Shown: piece by piece, positions 1 to 10,604 of the stretch | Position numbering within the stretch: the first letter of the stretch is position 1 | How the letters are laid out: the number at the start of each line of letters is the position of its first letter | From: Welwitschia mirabilis | Taxonomy: Eukaryota > Gnetophyta > Gnetopsida > Welwitschiales | Direction: 5' to 3' | DNA: 64,000 nucleotides | Assembly: GCA_051453625.1 (NCBI GenBank) | Contig: JBOZIK010000001.1 | Location: 79,300,459 to 79,364,458, forward strand | The notes under the pieces: model-generated | Told to the model about the DNA's origin: nothing | The model's input: only the letters and a program-made list of their open reading frames with translations | Database searches by the model: none | Position numbers and translations under genes: made by a program

Positions 1-182
1 CTTGGAAGTCTAATCAACTCCTCAAGAGGGTAATTGAACTTAACAGGTTTTAGTGATCAAAATGTAACATTCCTTACTTCAGCTTTTGATCTGTAAGTGA
101 TCAATAGTTTTTGCACAAGATACACAAATGTGCTTCATAAAAAACATTACTTTGATATCAATTAGTAATACATAATCTAATA
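1..182 (-). mobile_element. Partial copia-type LTR, cut by window edge
   Basis: These bases align by eye with 63290-63478, the outer end of the better preserved copia LTR near the right edge: the same order of a 'caactcctcaagaggg' block, a 'gataca' block and a final 'cataatctaata', where the other copy has 'cataatctaaca'. In the minus orientation this is the first part of an LTR whose remainder lies left of the window. The CA terminus has decayed to TA. The adjoining bases only faintly resemble the polypurine tract seen beside the other copy. Confidence 0.55.
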
Positions 183-466
183 AATAGTGGTTGTTTTATT
201 TATGATGTCACATATACTACTTTACAATAAAATAAAATTTGATAAAATTACAACATTTTTTGATAGTATTAGAACTTCATAAAGGTAATTTTTATCTCTT
301 CTTGTATTTTATTTATGCATTGTGCTTTTAAAATTCTAGTTATTAAAAACTTAGTTCATTATGTATTAGACATATACGTAGGAGGAGCACCCATGTAAGA
401 GGAGTACCAACCTAGGATAAATTGATAAGTTTTGATTTGGTTATTATCAAGAATAAAGGAGGATAT
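183..466 (+). other. Copia internal remnant ending in polypurine tract
   Basis: Short AT-rich stretch between two opposed copia LTR pieces. Its right end, 'aataaaggaggatat' at about 452-466, resembles the plant copia polypurine tract (AAAGGGGGAGAT) and sits directly against the 'tattaca' start of the next LTR. No reading frame can be recognised. The inward-facing arrangement means this is a deletion product of two elements, not one intact element. Confidence 0.4.
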
Positions 467-1572
467 TATTACATCTCATGATTGTCTATTGATAATGAAT
501 CAAATACTATCCAATGTTATTAAGAAAATAAAGTATTTTCTAAATTAAACTCAATTTCTTAGGAGTACATATGGAACATATAACTAAACACAAGTGAGGT
601 ACACAATAGCCATATTAAAAGATAAGAGAAACTAGAATGAAAGAAGAGCTAAATTAGCTAAAATCCATTTAGTTGTTAACCTATATTCTTTAGGGGATCA
701 TCTATAGGCTAATTAAAAAGAAGTATAAAAAAGTTTAAGTGGTTAAATGGTAGACACAAGGTGGTCAACTCCCTAAGGATTAATTGGTACTTTCCAAGGG
801 ATGATCACCTAATCTATAAACGTATATCATAATTAAAGTATTAAATGGACTCTAGTTAAGGGTTTAAATGCTTATCTTAATTTACTTATCTAAAATATTA
901 ACTTAAGACAAGGGATCAACCATCACCTTGAAGGGATTGATTACCAATTTAATGGTTAATGAAAAAATAGTCATTATGGACTATTAAAAGCTATTAAAAC
1001 TTTATCTTGCAAAGTTAGTTAGCCATTTTTAATGCTTTAATAGCTATATATTTTATGCATATAACCTATAAGCTATAAACATTCTTGTATAAATAATTTT
1101 ACTATTTTAATGATCTATATCATTTGTCACTTCAATACTATACTTCTACTTACATCTTAATTTCTATCAGTTGTATCAAAAAGATTTTATATTTATATTT
1201 GCACTAAATTATAATAATTAGAAATAAAATTCACTTATTCTTAAGGTTAAATATTTCTATAAAATCTTTATTATATTGATGAAGATGTAAAGTCCCATTA
1301 GATGTGTGTTTGGAGGCTACACTTATAATAAAGAAAAACAAGCTTGTTTTCTTTATCTTGTACCTATTTTTTTTAACTATCAAGTTAATTATATCATCAA
1401 TTATTATATTCTTTATTAATTGTATTATTTACCATTAGATTTAATTTCGTACTATCTTCTATTTAATTGGTTATTAAATTTCATTATGCAAAAATAGTGT
1501 TAAACACTGAAATTACAAAAATTACCTTAGCCATTCTATTCACCCCTTTCCTCTAGAATAGAGGTTCTAATA
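467..1572 (+). mobile_element. Copia-type LTR (3' LTR, plus orientation), old
   Basis: The start 'tattaca' lies just after a polypurine-like tract. The end, 'ctattcacccctttcctctag' followed by 'ggttctaata' (about 1537-1572), is the reverse complement of the start of the LTR at 61958 (a 'ttgataggatcgagaac' block, then 'ctaga', then 'ggtgaatag'). Inside are decayed versions of the GGTCGACC-type motif ('gtggtcaactccc' near 762, 'gggatcaaccatc' near 912) and the 'tagccatttt' block at about 1020, all in the order expected from the better copy read in reverse. The last bases fall in the gap at 1573. Length about 1.1 kb against 1.52 kb for the other copy. Confidence 0.55.
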
Positions 1573-2052
1573 NNNNNNNNNNNNNNNNNNNNNNNNNNNN
1601 NNNNNNNNNNNNNNNNNNNNNNNNNNNNNNNNNNNNNNNNNNNNNNNNNNNNNNNNNNNNNNNNNNNNNNNNNNNNNNNNNNNNNNNNNNNNNNNNNNNN
1701 NNNNNNNNNNNNNNNNNNNNNNNNNNNNNNNNNNNNNNNNNNNNNNNNNNNNNNNNNNNNNNNNNNNNNNNNNNNNNNNNNNNNNNNNNNNNNNNNNNNN
1801 NNNNNNNNNNNNNNNNNNNNNNNNNNNNNNNNNNNNNNNNNNNNNNNNNNNNNNNNNNNNNNNNNNNNNNNNNNNNNNNNNNNNNNNNNNNNNNNNNNNN
1901 NNNNNNNNNNNNNNNNNNNNNNNNNNNNNNNNNNNNNNNNNNNNNNNNNNNNNNNNNNNNNNNNNNNNNNNNNNNNNNNNNNNNNNNNNNNNNNNNNNNN
2001 NNNNNNNNNNNNNNNNNNNNNNNNNNNNNNNNNNNNNNNNNNNNNNNNNNNN
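1573..2052. other. Assembly gap, 480 N
   Basis: Run of 480 undetermined bases between the end of the copia LTR and a GA microsatellite. The missing sequence probably includes the last bases of that LTR and the 5' part of the family B element that follows. Confidence 0.95.
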
Positions 2053-2059
2053 TTTTGTA

Positions 2060-2062
<3 letters not shown>

Positions 2063-2109
<47 letters not shown>
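2063..2109. repeat. (AG)n microsatellite
   Basis: Perfect AG dinucleotide run of about 47 bases immediately right of the assembly gap, which may explain why the assembly broke here. Confidence 0.97.
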
Positions 2110-2112
<3 letters not shown>

Positions 2113-2229
2113 CTCAGCTTCTGAATCTCACTTGAAGAAACCTAGTTTATATCCTTGGATTAGGCCATGAATGTACAAAGAATAGCTATATATGTAGTCC
2201 ATGAATTCTTGTAGAAGCATTACATCTAG

Positions 2230-2480
2230 AAAGATTCTTAAGTTAACTTTTTAATACCAAATAATTGCATTAAGTATGAGGCCCCAGTGCAAGTCCTTCA
2301 TGTCTATAGAGATTCTTAAGTTATTATTAATTAAGTTAAAGGAAAATACCAAATACATAAAGATAGGTTAGAGATGTAGAAATGAAATTTATGGACTTCC
2401 TAAGCTAGTTTAAAGAGTGGTATCTCACTTATATTTCATGAGGAAAGTATTCATTAGCTAACAAGTATTAGATTCCACCA
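2230..2480 (+). pseudogene. Extra (archaeal-type) RNase H domain, family B
   Basis: The translation contains VYRDS at about 2300, then VIIN and VKGKYQ, matching the conserved 'YGDSQLVINQVKGEYQ' core of the second RNase H found in plant Tat-type gypsy elements. A later block ending in ISLIFHEES corresponds to the 'VPREEN' block. In-frame stops occur where Gln codons would be expected. The domain lies about 870 bp upstream of the RT core; the minus-strand copy (50430-50100) has the same arrangement with YRDC, VIINQVKCEYQ. The expected activity of the intact domain is cleavage of RNA in RNA/DNA hybrids during reverse transcription. Here it is dead. Confidence 0.7.
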
Positions 2481-3129
2481 TAAGATAAGCCTTGATGAAT
2501 GATACATCACTCAAGGGATCCTATATTTTTACCTCTAAGAGTAATCAATCTTAAATAATGTCAAAGGATTTTAATTATTTGAAGGGAATAAATAGATTCT
2601 TAGGTTCATTCATAATTAAGATGATTTTGAAAACAAACATTAGATGAGGAATAAAACTCATAAAATGATGGATGTTTTAGAAAAGATGATATACTATAAC
2701 TTTACAGTAATAAGATCCTTACAAGTTTTATTTATCTCAAGAAATTCTTCAATTAAAAGTCAAAACTTTATTTCTCTTAGTAATTCATGAATAAAAACAT
2801 AGAGAAGATTAATATAAATTCCACACATGAGCCTAAGATTATTAAAATCAGAAGAGCATGTTTGACCTAAGAGAGGTAGGATATTTTACTACTCTGCTAG
2901 GAGTTTAAGGATGTTCTCACTTGGTTATTTAAGAACTTAAGAGGTTTTAATCCATAGATATTAAATCATACATTTTCATTAAAGAGAGTATTAAGCCATT
3001 CTTATAGAGGCATAGGAGGATATACCCAGTTTCAGAACCATTAATTAATAAAGAAGTAAATAAATTCTTATAATCCAGTATTATCTACACTATAAGAGAC
3101 ACGACTTGAGTCAACAGCCTATTTCTATT

Positions 3130-3680
3130 AGGAAGAATATTGGAGAGATTCATTTGTATGTGTACCTTCAAAATCTAAATAAGGCCTTCATCAAAGACAA
3201 CTGCCCCATCCCAATCATCAATGAGGTACTAGAGAAGGTAGTAGATGCAAAACATTTTCTCTTTCTTAAATGGATTTTCTAGTTATAATTAGATATAAGT
3301 GGCTATTCTAGATTAAATCAAAAATACTTTCATTAACAAATTAGGCATCTATTCTTATAAAGAAATATCCTTTAGCTTAATCAATATTAGAGCTATGTTC
3401 TAGAGAGCTACGGAGCATACACTATAGGATAAGTTGGGAGATGCATCATCATCTGCCTAGATGATATTATAGTCTATTTAGATAAGTAGGATGATCATGT
3501 GTAGAATCTTAGAAAAATATTCCTTTAATTTAGGCAATTTAGGGATTTTCTTAATTAGAAGAAAAGTGTCATTATCATTTTCTCAGATAAGCTATTAGAA
3601 TAGCTTATATCAAATCAGGAATAGAAGTAAATCAAAAATGCATACAAGTCATCTAGAAGATTCTTCTTCCAAAGTTTCTT
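3130..3680 (+). pseudogene. Reverse transcriptase relic, family B
   Basis: Recognisable RT blocks: LNKAFIKDNCPIPIINEVLEK (about 3170-3232; compare the plant gypsy consensus LNKA-KD-FPLP-ID), then VVDAKHFLFLKW (expected VVGAKYFSFLDGF), an RAMF block at about 3390, and the catalytic core CLDDIIVYL at 3454-3480, where the family has YLDDI. It is followed by DDHV, NLRKIF and LN-KKSV, the usual sequence after the YxDD motif. The frame changes more than once and several Gln codons have become TAG or TAA. The intact enzyme would copy element RNA into DNA in virus-like particles. Confidence 0.8.
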
Positions 3681-3699
3681 AAAGAAATTTGGTATTTCT

Positions 3700-4230
3700 T
3701 AATAAGGACCAATTTCATACAACATTTCATCTAAGATTTTTAGAGATAGTGGTTTTTATTATGTCATTGCTAAATAAGAACACCCCATTCATATGGATCC
3801 TAAAAGACAAGAAGGCATTTGAATTAATCAAGAACATAGTAGCATAATCTCTAAGGTTGGTAAGTCTTGACTTCTTTAAAGAACCTTTTATCTATACTTG
3901 TTCTTTAGATACTACTGATGTAGTAGTCATTCTCAAAAGATAGAAGAGCTAAAATATGGATATAGATAATGCCAAGTTTCATTTATGAGTGAACCCTTTC
4001 TATATGTCAAACTATCCTATCATTATCTTAATAAATAGGATTTTACTTTGTTAAGGCACTAAAGAAGTTTAGATATTATATTCTAAGGGTAAAGGTATGG
4101 GGAATAACTGCTAAACCTATAATGAAGACACTATTAAAAGAGAGAGGCTCAAATCTAAGGATCTATAAATAGATTTTAAAATTGTATGAATATAACATCT
4201 AAATCTTATCCATTAAGCTATTTAAGGAAA
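3700..4230 (+). pseudogene. RNase H relic downstream of RT, family B
   Basis: The plus-strand translation shows KDKKAFELIKN (expected EKEAFEKIK), a SLRLVSLDFFKEPFIYTCS block (expected APVLVSPDFSKDFILYTFAS) and a short VVVIL block, which is the start of the Ty3/gypsy RNase H domain. A shifted frame then gives a block like KALKKFRYYI ('tactttgttaaggcactaaag' near 4046). The matching piece in the minus-strand copy is at 48900-48330. Stops and at least one frameshift make it non-functional. Confidence 0.7.
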
Positions 4231-4239
4231 TGGGTCTAG

Positions 4240-5730
4240 CAAGAGACCTCCTGATAACTCTCATATAAGAAGAATCATAGATAGGTAAGACTCATTTTTT
4301 TCCTCTTACCTTTGCTAAATTTTTAGCTAACCCCTAGCATGAATCTATCTATCTTTATCTCTCTAATAACTATGAAAAGAATTCAAAGCAAAAGCTACTA
4401 GGTTCATGATAAAGAATAGAATTCATTATTATAGGAATTATGATAATGTTTGTATCTAATGTGTTACCTAAAATAAAGGAAAGAAATTATCCCAAGAGTT
4501 TCAAAACAAGATAGATGGAGGTCACATCTCTGTTAGACTATTGATAATATAGACTATGAAGGTGGGATACTATTGATCTATCATGGTGAAAGATGACTTT
4601 GAACATACCTAATCTTATAACTTATACCAGCGATTAGCACCAAGGGATCAAAACCCTAATTTACCTTTACTTCCTATCTTTAAGACATGTCCTTTTGCTA
4701 AGTGGAAATTAGACTTCATTGATAATATCTACCCTTCTTATTTTATTGTTCATTTTTTTATCCTTACTACTATTGATTACTCAACATGCTAGATGGAGGT
4801 TGAATCTTGTTAGTAATTAAATATAGATATTGTTATCAATTTCCTAGAGAAGAATATCATCATCCTATTTGGACATGCTTATGTACTAGTCTGTAATAAC
4901 AAAAAGGCTTTTACTTCTATCCTCTTTTTAAAGTACTGCTATAATTACCAATCTCTTTGAAAACCTTCACAAAGCACTACCCCTAAGGGAATGGATCATT
5001 AAAGTCTTTCAATAAGAACTTACTACTAGGAATCAAAAAAATAGTAATTNNNNNNNNNNNNNNNNNNNNNNNNNNNNNNNNNNNNNNNNNNNNNNNNNNN
5101 NNNNNNNNNNNNNNNNNNNNNNNNNNNNNNNNNNNNNNNNNNNNNNNNNTTAAAGTCTTTCAATAAGAACTTACTAATAGGAATCAAAAAAATAGTAATT
5201 TCAGTATCCTTTCCATTGTCAATAAAAGGAGAAGAAAAGGCCTTAGAATTTTATGAAGGAATGGAATCCATCATTTAAAAGAAACCAAGAAGCTAGCATA
5301 TACTCATCAAGTATTTCTTATAGACTAACATAAGAAGAAATAAAGATAAAATAAATCTAGATCTTACTACTTAGTAGAGGATAAAATGCCCTACCTCATC
5401 ATTTGGCTTTAGTTAGAAACCTATGATTTCATGGAAGCATACTTTATCCCCTTAGAAGCCTTATTAGATAAAAGAATAGTTCATTTCAAATTGTAACAGA
5501 CTTAGCATGAAGCTCTTTATGCCATGCTGAGACATCATAATATCATGAAAATATGGTTTGATAAGAGGATCAATCTTAAGGGGTTTTATGTTGGATACTT
5601 AATGTTAGTTAGGGACAAAGTAGCAGAGAATTCAAGAGGACATCATTAGTTTGTCTCTCCTTTTTTACTAGGACTATATCAGATAGTCTTCTTTATGGAA
5701 GACTAACATTACAAATAATAGCTTTCATCT
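4240..5730 (+). pseudogene. Integrase relic with catalytic substitutions, family B
   Basis: Starts with remains of the zinc-binding region (GGHISVRL near 4518, then MKVGYY for the usual 'ILRAGYYWP'). Catalytic core: KWKLDFIDN at about 4700-4726 keeps the first Asp. The usual SDN/IDN block reads VLVCNNKKAF near 4873, so the second Asp appears as Asn. The NGQxE block reads NGSLKSFNKNLL near 4991, so the Glu appears as Lys. These changes fit G-to-A transitions. The C-terminal part runs to about 5730 with a block like RDKVAENSRGHH near 5615. A 100-N gap with duplicated flanks lies inside (5050-5149). Confidence 0.75.
5050..5149. other. 100-N gap with duplicated flanks (likely assembly artefact)
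   Basis: The 51 bases before the gap (4999-5049) recur directly after it (5150-5200) with one difference (c versus a). The flanks therefore look like overlapping contig ends that were placed side by side with a placeholder gap of exactly 100 N. The integrase is probably continuous here and 151 bases should collapse. Confidence 0.85.
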
Positions 5731-6099
5731 CTATCATTATTTCAAATCCCTCTCAAGAATTTCTCATGTATGACAAGTAAATTAATAGCATATAAATATA
5801 TACATAGTAGTTTTCCATTTTCAACATTGGAATTAGATTTTTTTGCAAATTATTATTAAATAAAGCCATGAAATAAAAGGAAAAATAAGCTTTTCTATAA
5901 AAATAAAAGCTACTACAAGTATATAGAAGGATCTCTTTTCCTAAAGATCCAAACTAAAAAGATAAATAGAAAGGATAAGCAAACATTCCTACACTATGCA
6001 TAGCAATAGATAACATATAGGAATACAAAGTCCTTAAAAGCTCTGGTTTGACTCATAAGACTCATCCTATGTCAACTGGTCATATTAGTTATTTAAGCT

Positions 6100-6845
6100 T
6101 TTAGAAGGAGTGAGGAGAATCTAGACGTAAAGGAGATTTTTTAAGATGTTGTTCTTCATCATATATTTTTCCAATAAGAGGTAGAGGCCCTTGGTTGTCT
6201 TCTTAGCCTTTTTGAGGATTTTATTTAAATGTAACACCTTTAAATGGATTTTTTATCCTTTGACTTCTTAGTGGAATTATTAGCCATATCACTTAATCTT
6301 TCTACCTATTTTCTCATAACCTTTGTCTCCTTCTTCATTTATTTCATCCTTTACCTTGTCTTCTCTACCTACAAATTATATCCTATGAGCTCATAATACT
6401 TCTCCTCTTAATACTTAGCTTAGAGATCCTAGAAGAGGTATACTTAGTTATCTTTAGAAAGATCTTCTTCTTCACTGAGAATGGGGAAGTCTTCCTTCAT
6501 ATAATCATACCAATGAATGAAGATATTAGAAAACATTTTAAGTAGACCTTAGAAGAAAACATTCATAAGAAGAAAAGAAGTTTAACTTATAATAAGAAGG
6601 CACTCTTTCCCTATTAGGTTCTTCCTCATCCTCTAGTAGGATTATCTTCCCTTTTCTACCAGGTCCTGAGAAGCCCATGGAAGTATATGTCTCCCTCTAG
6701 AAAATGGACCCAAGCCTTTAACACCTATAATAGAAGAGATGTCATCAACTAAAGATATGTCAAGTAGAAAGGATAAAATAATAAGAGATAAGATCATATC
6801 AAACAACTCCTTGAGAAGCTCCAAATCATATTTATTTAATTTCAT
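6100..6845 (-). pseudogene. Antisense ORF relic downstream of family B integrase
   Basis: Lies just behind the family B integrase but reads on the opposite strand. An open stretch of 67 codons starts at the ATG at 6843-6845 (MKLNKYDLELLKELFDMILS). After a frame change comes an acidic block (MFSNIFIHWYDYMKEDF, then LSEEEDLSKDN, near 6540-6440) and a Lys/Glu-rich block that would form a coiled coil (MKKETKVMRK, VERLSDMANN, near 6340-6280). Stops in this part are again mostly TAG or TAA in place of Gln. An antisense ORF between integrase and 3' LTR is known in Tat/Retand-type gypsy elements, which fits the neighbour. I do not recognise the protein itself; an unrelated insertion is possible. Confidence 0.45.
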
Positions 6846-6860
6846 GTCATTTACCTTTCC

Positions 6861-8957
6861 CTTCCCTTTTGATTTATTCTAGTATATTTCTCATGATTCT
6901 ACCTTTCTTCCTAAGTAAATGATGATCAATGTCTATTTTCTTCTTTCTAATAGTAGTAGTTTAGTTTATAAATATGTTGTTTACATTTTTTTATAATTAA
7001 AGTAATTTATTTTATAAATATGTTATTTTCATTTTTCAAAAAATACAATTATTTATTTTTACATTTATTCTTCTTTCTTCTTTCTCCACTTCTCAAAATT
7101 GAAGTAAACTAGTAAACTTCAGTGTGTGTTTTAATCATAACTCTTTTTTAGCAACTCTAGCATTTCTAAATTTTGTTCCTTTTTTTTATAGAAATAAATA
7201 GTAGGTAGTATGTGTTATGTAAAGGCCTAGTAGCACTTTCACATATGTAATTTTTCAAATTATATACCCCCCACCAACACTAATGTTTAAACATGAGACC
7301 TCAGATCCAGTATGTCTAAGACTAACCATTCTAGCAATTGATCTTAGATAGTAGTTCTAAGATTTATTAGTATCTTTCCTTATGATTTAAAAATTTTTTT
7401 CACCAGTTAGTTAAAATCTGAATTACCTCTCTGAAATCCAATTTTCAATTATTTATAGTCAAAATTGTAGTTTTACTTGAAAAATTTTCTAAACTTGAAA
7501 TCTTAATTTTCTTATTTTTGCATAGTTAATTTTTCTATCATTATTTATGTGTTTTAAAAAATTTAATATCCTATTCCATGATAGTTATGAGTAATTTTAA
7601 AACATATAATTAATCATTTCTCAAGTTTAATATTATTCTTAATGTTCTTAGCTAAATTAGGGTTAATTGTAATTTTTGCAATTTTTGTAGATGAATTATT
7701 TCTATCAGTTTTAATTGATTCTATTTGATCTTAAATGTTGGATTTTTAGAAACTTTTTTTAGAGCATATTATAAATATTATTAAGTTTTTAATAATTTCT
7801 AGATTTCTTCTTTTAAATTTTGTCTCTCCCTTTTCTTTATCTTCTTCATTTTATCCCTTTCTATTAGTCAAATAGTTTAAAATTAACTAAGTGTTACTTT
7901 GATTTAATAAACATTTATATGATAGTTTTTATCAATTAATTTTTAATTTGGAATCTAATTTAGATGTTTTATTTCTTTTATAACTTATTTAGTAATGAGT
8001 GATCTTTCCAATCAATTGTATCAAAATTTAGTCAAAATCTTGTTTAAGTTAAAGGTTTGTTATGTCGATTTGAAGAATATTATTTTCTTAGTACTATATT
8101 TTGATTCTAAGTTGTTATAAATTTTGTATATAATGGAATGAGATGCTTGAATTACTTAATTATATTCATATTATATGATTTCAACTAATAAACATTTCAA
8201 TAAGAATTATCTTTATAGGAAGATGACTTTGATTGATCTAACTGCTTAAACTCTCTTACTTGTTCATGTAAATTATAATCATTTTTAAAATCATGGTAAA
8301 TAATTATAAACAAATATTTATTTTTATTTTATCATATTCTTATTTTACATCTTGTAAAATTATGCTTTACAAATGTAGTTCTTCATAGTAATTTTAAGTC
8401 ATGTGTTTAATTGCCTGTATGTCACTTAAGAGAAATAGTTGTTTTAACATGTTAAATGATAGTATAATAAGACTATATTAATATTTTAATATGAATTCAT
8501 ATCAAGTGTTTTGTTAATTTTATAGTTGTACGATTTCACTATATATGCAATTTAAACCTAGGATATTTCTTTATGGCTTAATTTGAACTCTTTATATTTG
8601 ATTTTTTCTCTGAGTTGAATTTTTATGTTAATTATACATTTCTTTTTATGAAGGATCAAAGCATTATCTTTTCATTGTAAAAATTGAGTTTTTCTTTATT
8701 CAGTTACATATAGCTTCACCACTAATTGTTTAAGATTTAGATGTCTCAAGACTAGCTAATCTCTTAGTGATATTATCTAACATTTTACGTAAGTCTATTT
8801 CTTCATCTACCTTATGTATGCCATAATTTGTGACCTTTAGAGATTGATTCTTTTAAGCTATATCTACCTTTTTAAAAGATCATTGTCAATTTTTACAATT
8901 TTTGTTAATGTTCTCTAAGGTATCCTATACTTCACTTGGATTTTTTATATGTAAAAG
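6861..8957. other. AT-rich stretch, no gene recognised
   Basis: Very AT-rich, with many short T and A runs and stops in all frames. Probably the 3' non-coding part of the family B element and old flanking repeat DNA. The only structure noted is a possible tRNA-derived SINE piece at 7255-7375. No LTR end for family B could be placed. Confidence 0.6.
7255..7375 (-). repeat. Possible tRNA-derived SINE fragment
   Basis: On the minus strand a B-box-like 'gtttaaacat' (7284-7296 region) lies about 40 bases after an A-box-like block (reverse of 'tctagcaattgatctta', about 7330-7347), with wording similar to the antisense of a plant tRNA head ('catgagacctcagatc'). It resembles the two better SINE copies at 23871-24050 and 24268-24455 only in its head. 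Weak; could be chance. Confidence 0.25.
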
Positions 8958-10604
8958 TATTACAGTGCATATTTATGCAATTCTTAACTCTTTAAGAAAA
9001 TCTTATAAATCATAAATGCTTGCATAAGACACATGCTAGTATAGTTGGGAGTTAGCCCGAAGGTCTTAATCTATCGAACGCACTAGGCTTGAAGTTAGAG
9101 AATTGATTTGGCAAAGTATTTTGATTTTTCATTAAGTAAATAAAAATAAGAAACAACATAGAAATACAATGCATGATAAATGCCAATGAAATGATTATAA
9201 ATGAGATGCAAATGAAATAAATCTAAGTATTAAATCTATTCAACTACTAATCTTTTTGTCATCAATATTAGTCCATATAACTTAGATCAATTAGGATAAA
9301 CTACTACTTAACCCTAATGAAGATAATCTATAAAGTACATTGAATAGAATATAGATAAATGTAACTATTATAACTTTAGAAATGGAAGATGAAATGAAAT
9401 GAAAGTACTGAAAATAACAATATAAACTTCTCAAAATTTTCCCTTATCACCTAGATTAACTATAAAACTATTATGGAATCATAATCAACATAAACCATAA
9501 GGGAGATACACATAATAAAAATAAAACAACTATTTTACCAACATCAAGGAATACTTTTCTCTATAGCTAGGATGGACTTCTTACCCTTTGATTTCTCATC
9601 ACAAGGCTTTCAAGTACAAAATATGGTTTTGGGAGTGAGGAAAAGGATGTATTTATAGTTTTTACTTGGACAATTCCAAAAATAAAACTCTAATGGGACA
9701 AACAAAATCCTAGTGATACAATGAGATGTGTGACCGCATTATAAAGTTAGGTGCATAAGTTTATATAAAATAAATATCATCCTAACCATGGATATGATGC
9801 CATGTTACAAAAGATAATACATTAGCTTCTAGCTCTAATCCAAATTGACATCCTTTTCAACTCCTAATGTGTTATCATCTAGTACTGTCATCTAAATAAT
9901 AATGATAATCTCATCCTTTGAATTCTATAAGTAAGAGAAATCAGCCTCCTAAATCATTAGACTCCTTCTCAAAATGCTAAGTATCAGAATTTATCTAAAA
10001 TACCTTNNNNNNNNNNNNNNNNNNNNNNNNNNNNNNNNNNNNNNNNNNNNNNNNNNNNNNNNNNNNNNNNNNNNNNNNNNNNNNNNNNNNNNNNNNNNNN
10101 NNNNNNNNNNNNNNNNNNNNNNNNNNNNNNNNNNNNNNNNNNNNNNNNNNNNNNNNNNNNNNNNNNNNNNNNNNNNNNNNNNNNNNNNNNNNNNNNNNNN
10201 NNNNNNNNNNNNNNNNNNNNNNNNNNNNNNNNNNNNNNNNNNNNNNNNNNNNNNNNNNNNNNNNNNNNNNNNNNNNNNNNNNNNNNNNNNNNNNNNNNNN
10301 NNNNNNNNNNNNNNNNNNNNNNNNNNNNNNNNNNNNNNNNNNNNNNNNNNNNNNNNNNNNNNNNNNNNNNNNNNNNNNNNNNNNNNNNNNNNNNNNNNNN
10401 NNNNNNNNNNNNNNNNNNNNNNNNNNNNNNNNNNNNNNNNNNNNNNNNNNNNNNNNNNNNNNNNNNNNNNNNNNNNNNNNNNCATTTCTATGATCATCCC
10501 ATTCATTCTCCATAATCATTGACACTCCACTTAAACTTGTCTAAATGTTCTACAAAAGTACTCAAAATATCCCCATCAAATACATACAGTTTGGCATTGC
10601 AACA
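8958..10604 (-). repeat. 3' LTR of E1
   Basis: Starts 'tattacagtgcatatttatg' (sister LTR: 'tgttgcagtgcatatttatg') and ends 'attgcaaca', giving the inverted termini TGTTGCA/TGCAACA in the ancestral form. A slightly GC-richer core at 9050-9110 includes 'ctatcgaacgcac'. It contains a 476-N gap (10007-10482), but the sister LTR has only 20 bases between the same flanks, so the true length is probably about 1.19 kb, close to the 1214 bp of the sister. Confidence 0.85.
10007..10482. other. 476-N gap inside an LTR, probably oversized
   Basis: The left flank ends 'ctaaaataccttt'-like and the right flank begins 'catttctatgatcatc'. In the sister LTR (16710-16745) the corresponding flanks are separated by about 20 bases. 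Either the gap size is overestimated or this LTR carries an unsequenced insertion. Confidence 0.8.

Larger units (their letters stand above)
2111..5750 (+). mobile_element. Ty3/gypsy pol relic, family B plus-strand copy
   Basis: Decayed internal region of a plant Ty3/gypsy retrotransposon. Domains in order on the plus strand: an extra RNase H-like domain (about 2230-2480), a linker, reverse transcriptase (3130-3680), the classical RNase H region (3700-4230) and integrase (4240-5730). gag, protease and both LTRs are not visible; the 5' part would lie in or beyond the gap at 1573-2052. A second copy of the same family lies on the minus strand at 48024-50650 with the same domain order and nearly the same spacing between extra RNase H and RT (about 870 bp). 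All frames are broken by many stops and frameshifts, so it cannot encode protein. Assignment to the Tat-like non-chromoviral branch is inference from the extra RNase H and the antisense ORF downstream. Confidence 0.8.

Noticed and set aside
9974-10525. Open frames across the gap at 10007-10482
   Set aside because: Made almost entirely of undetermined bases inside an LTR.
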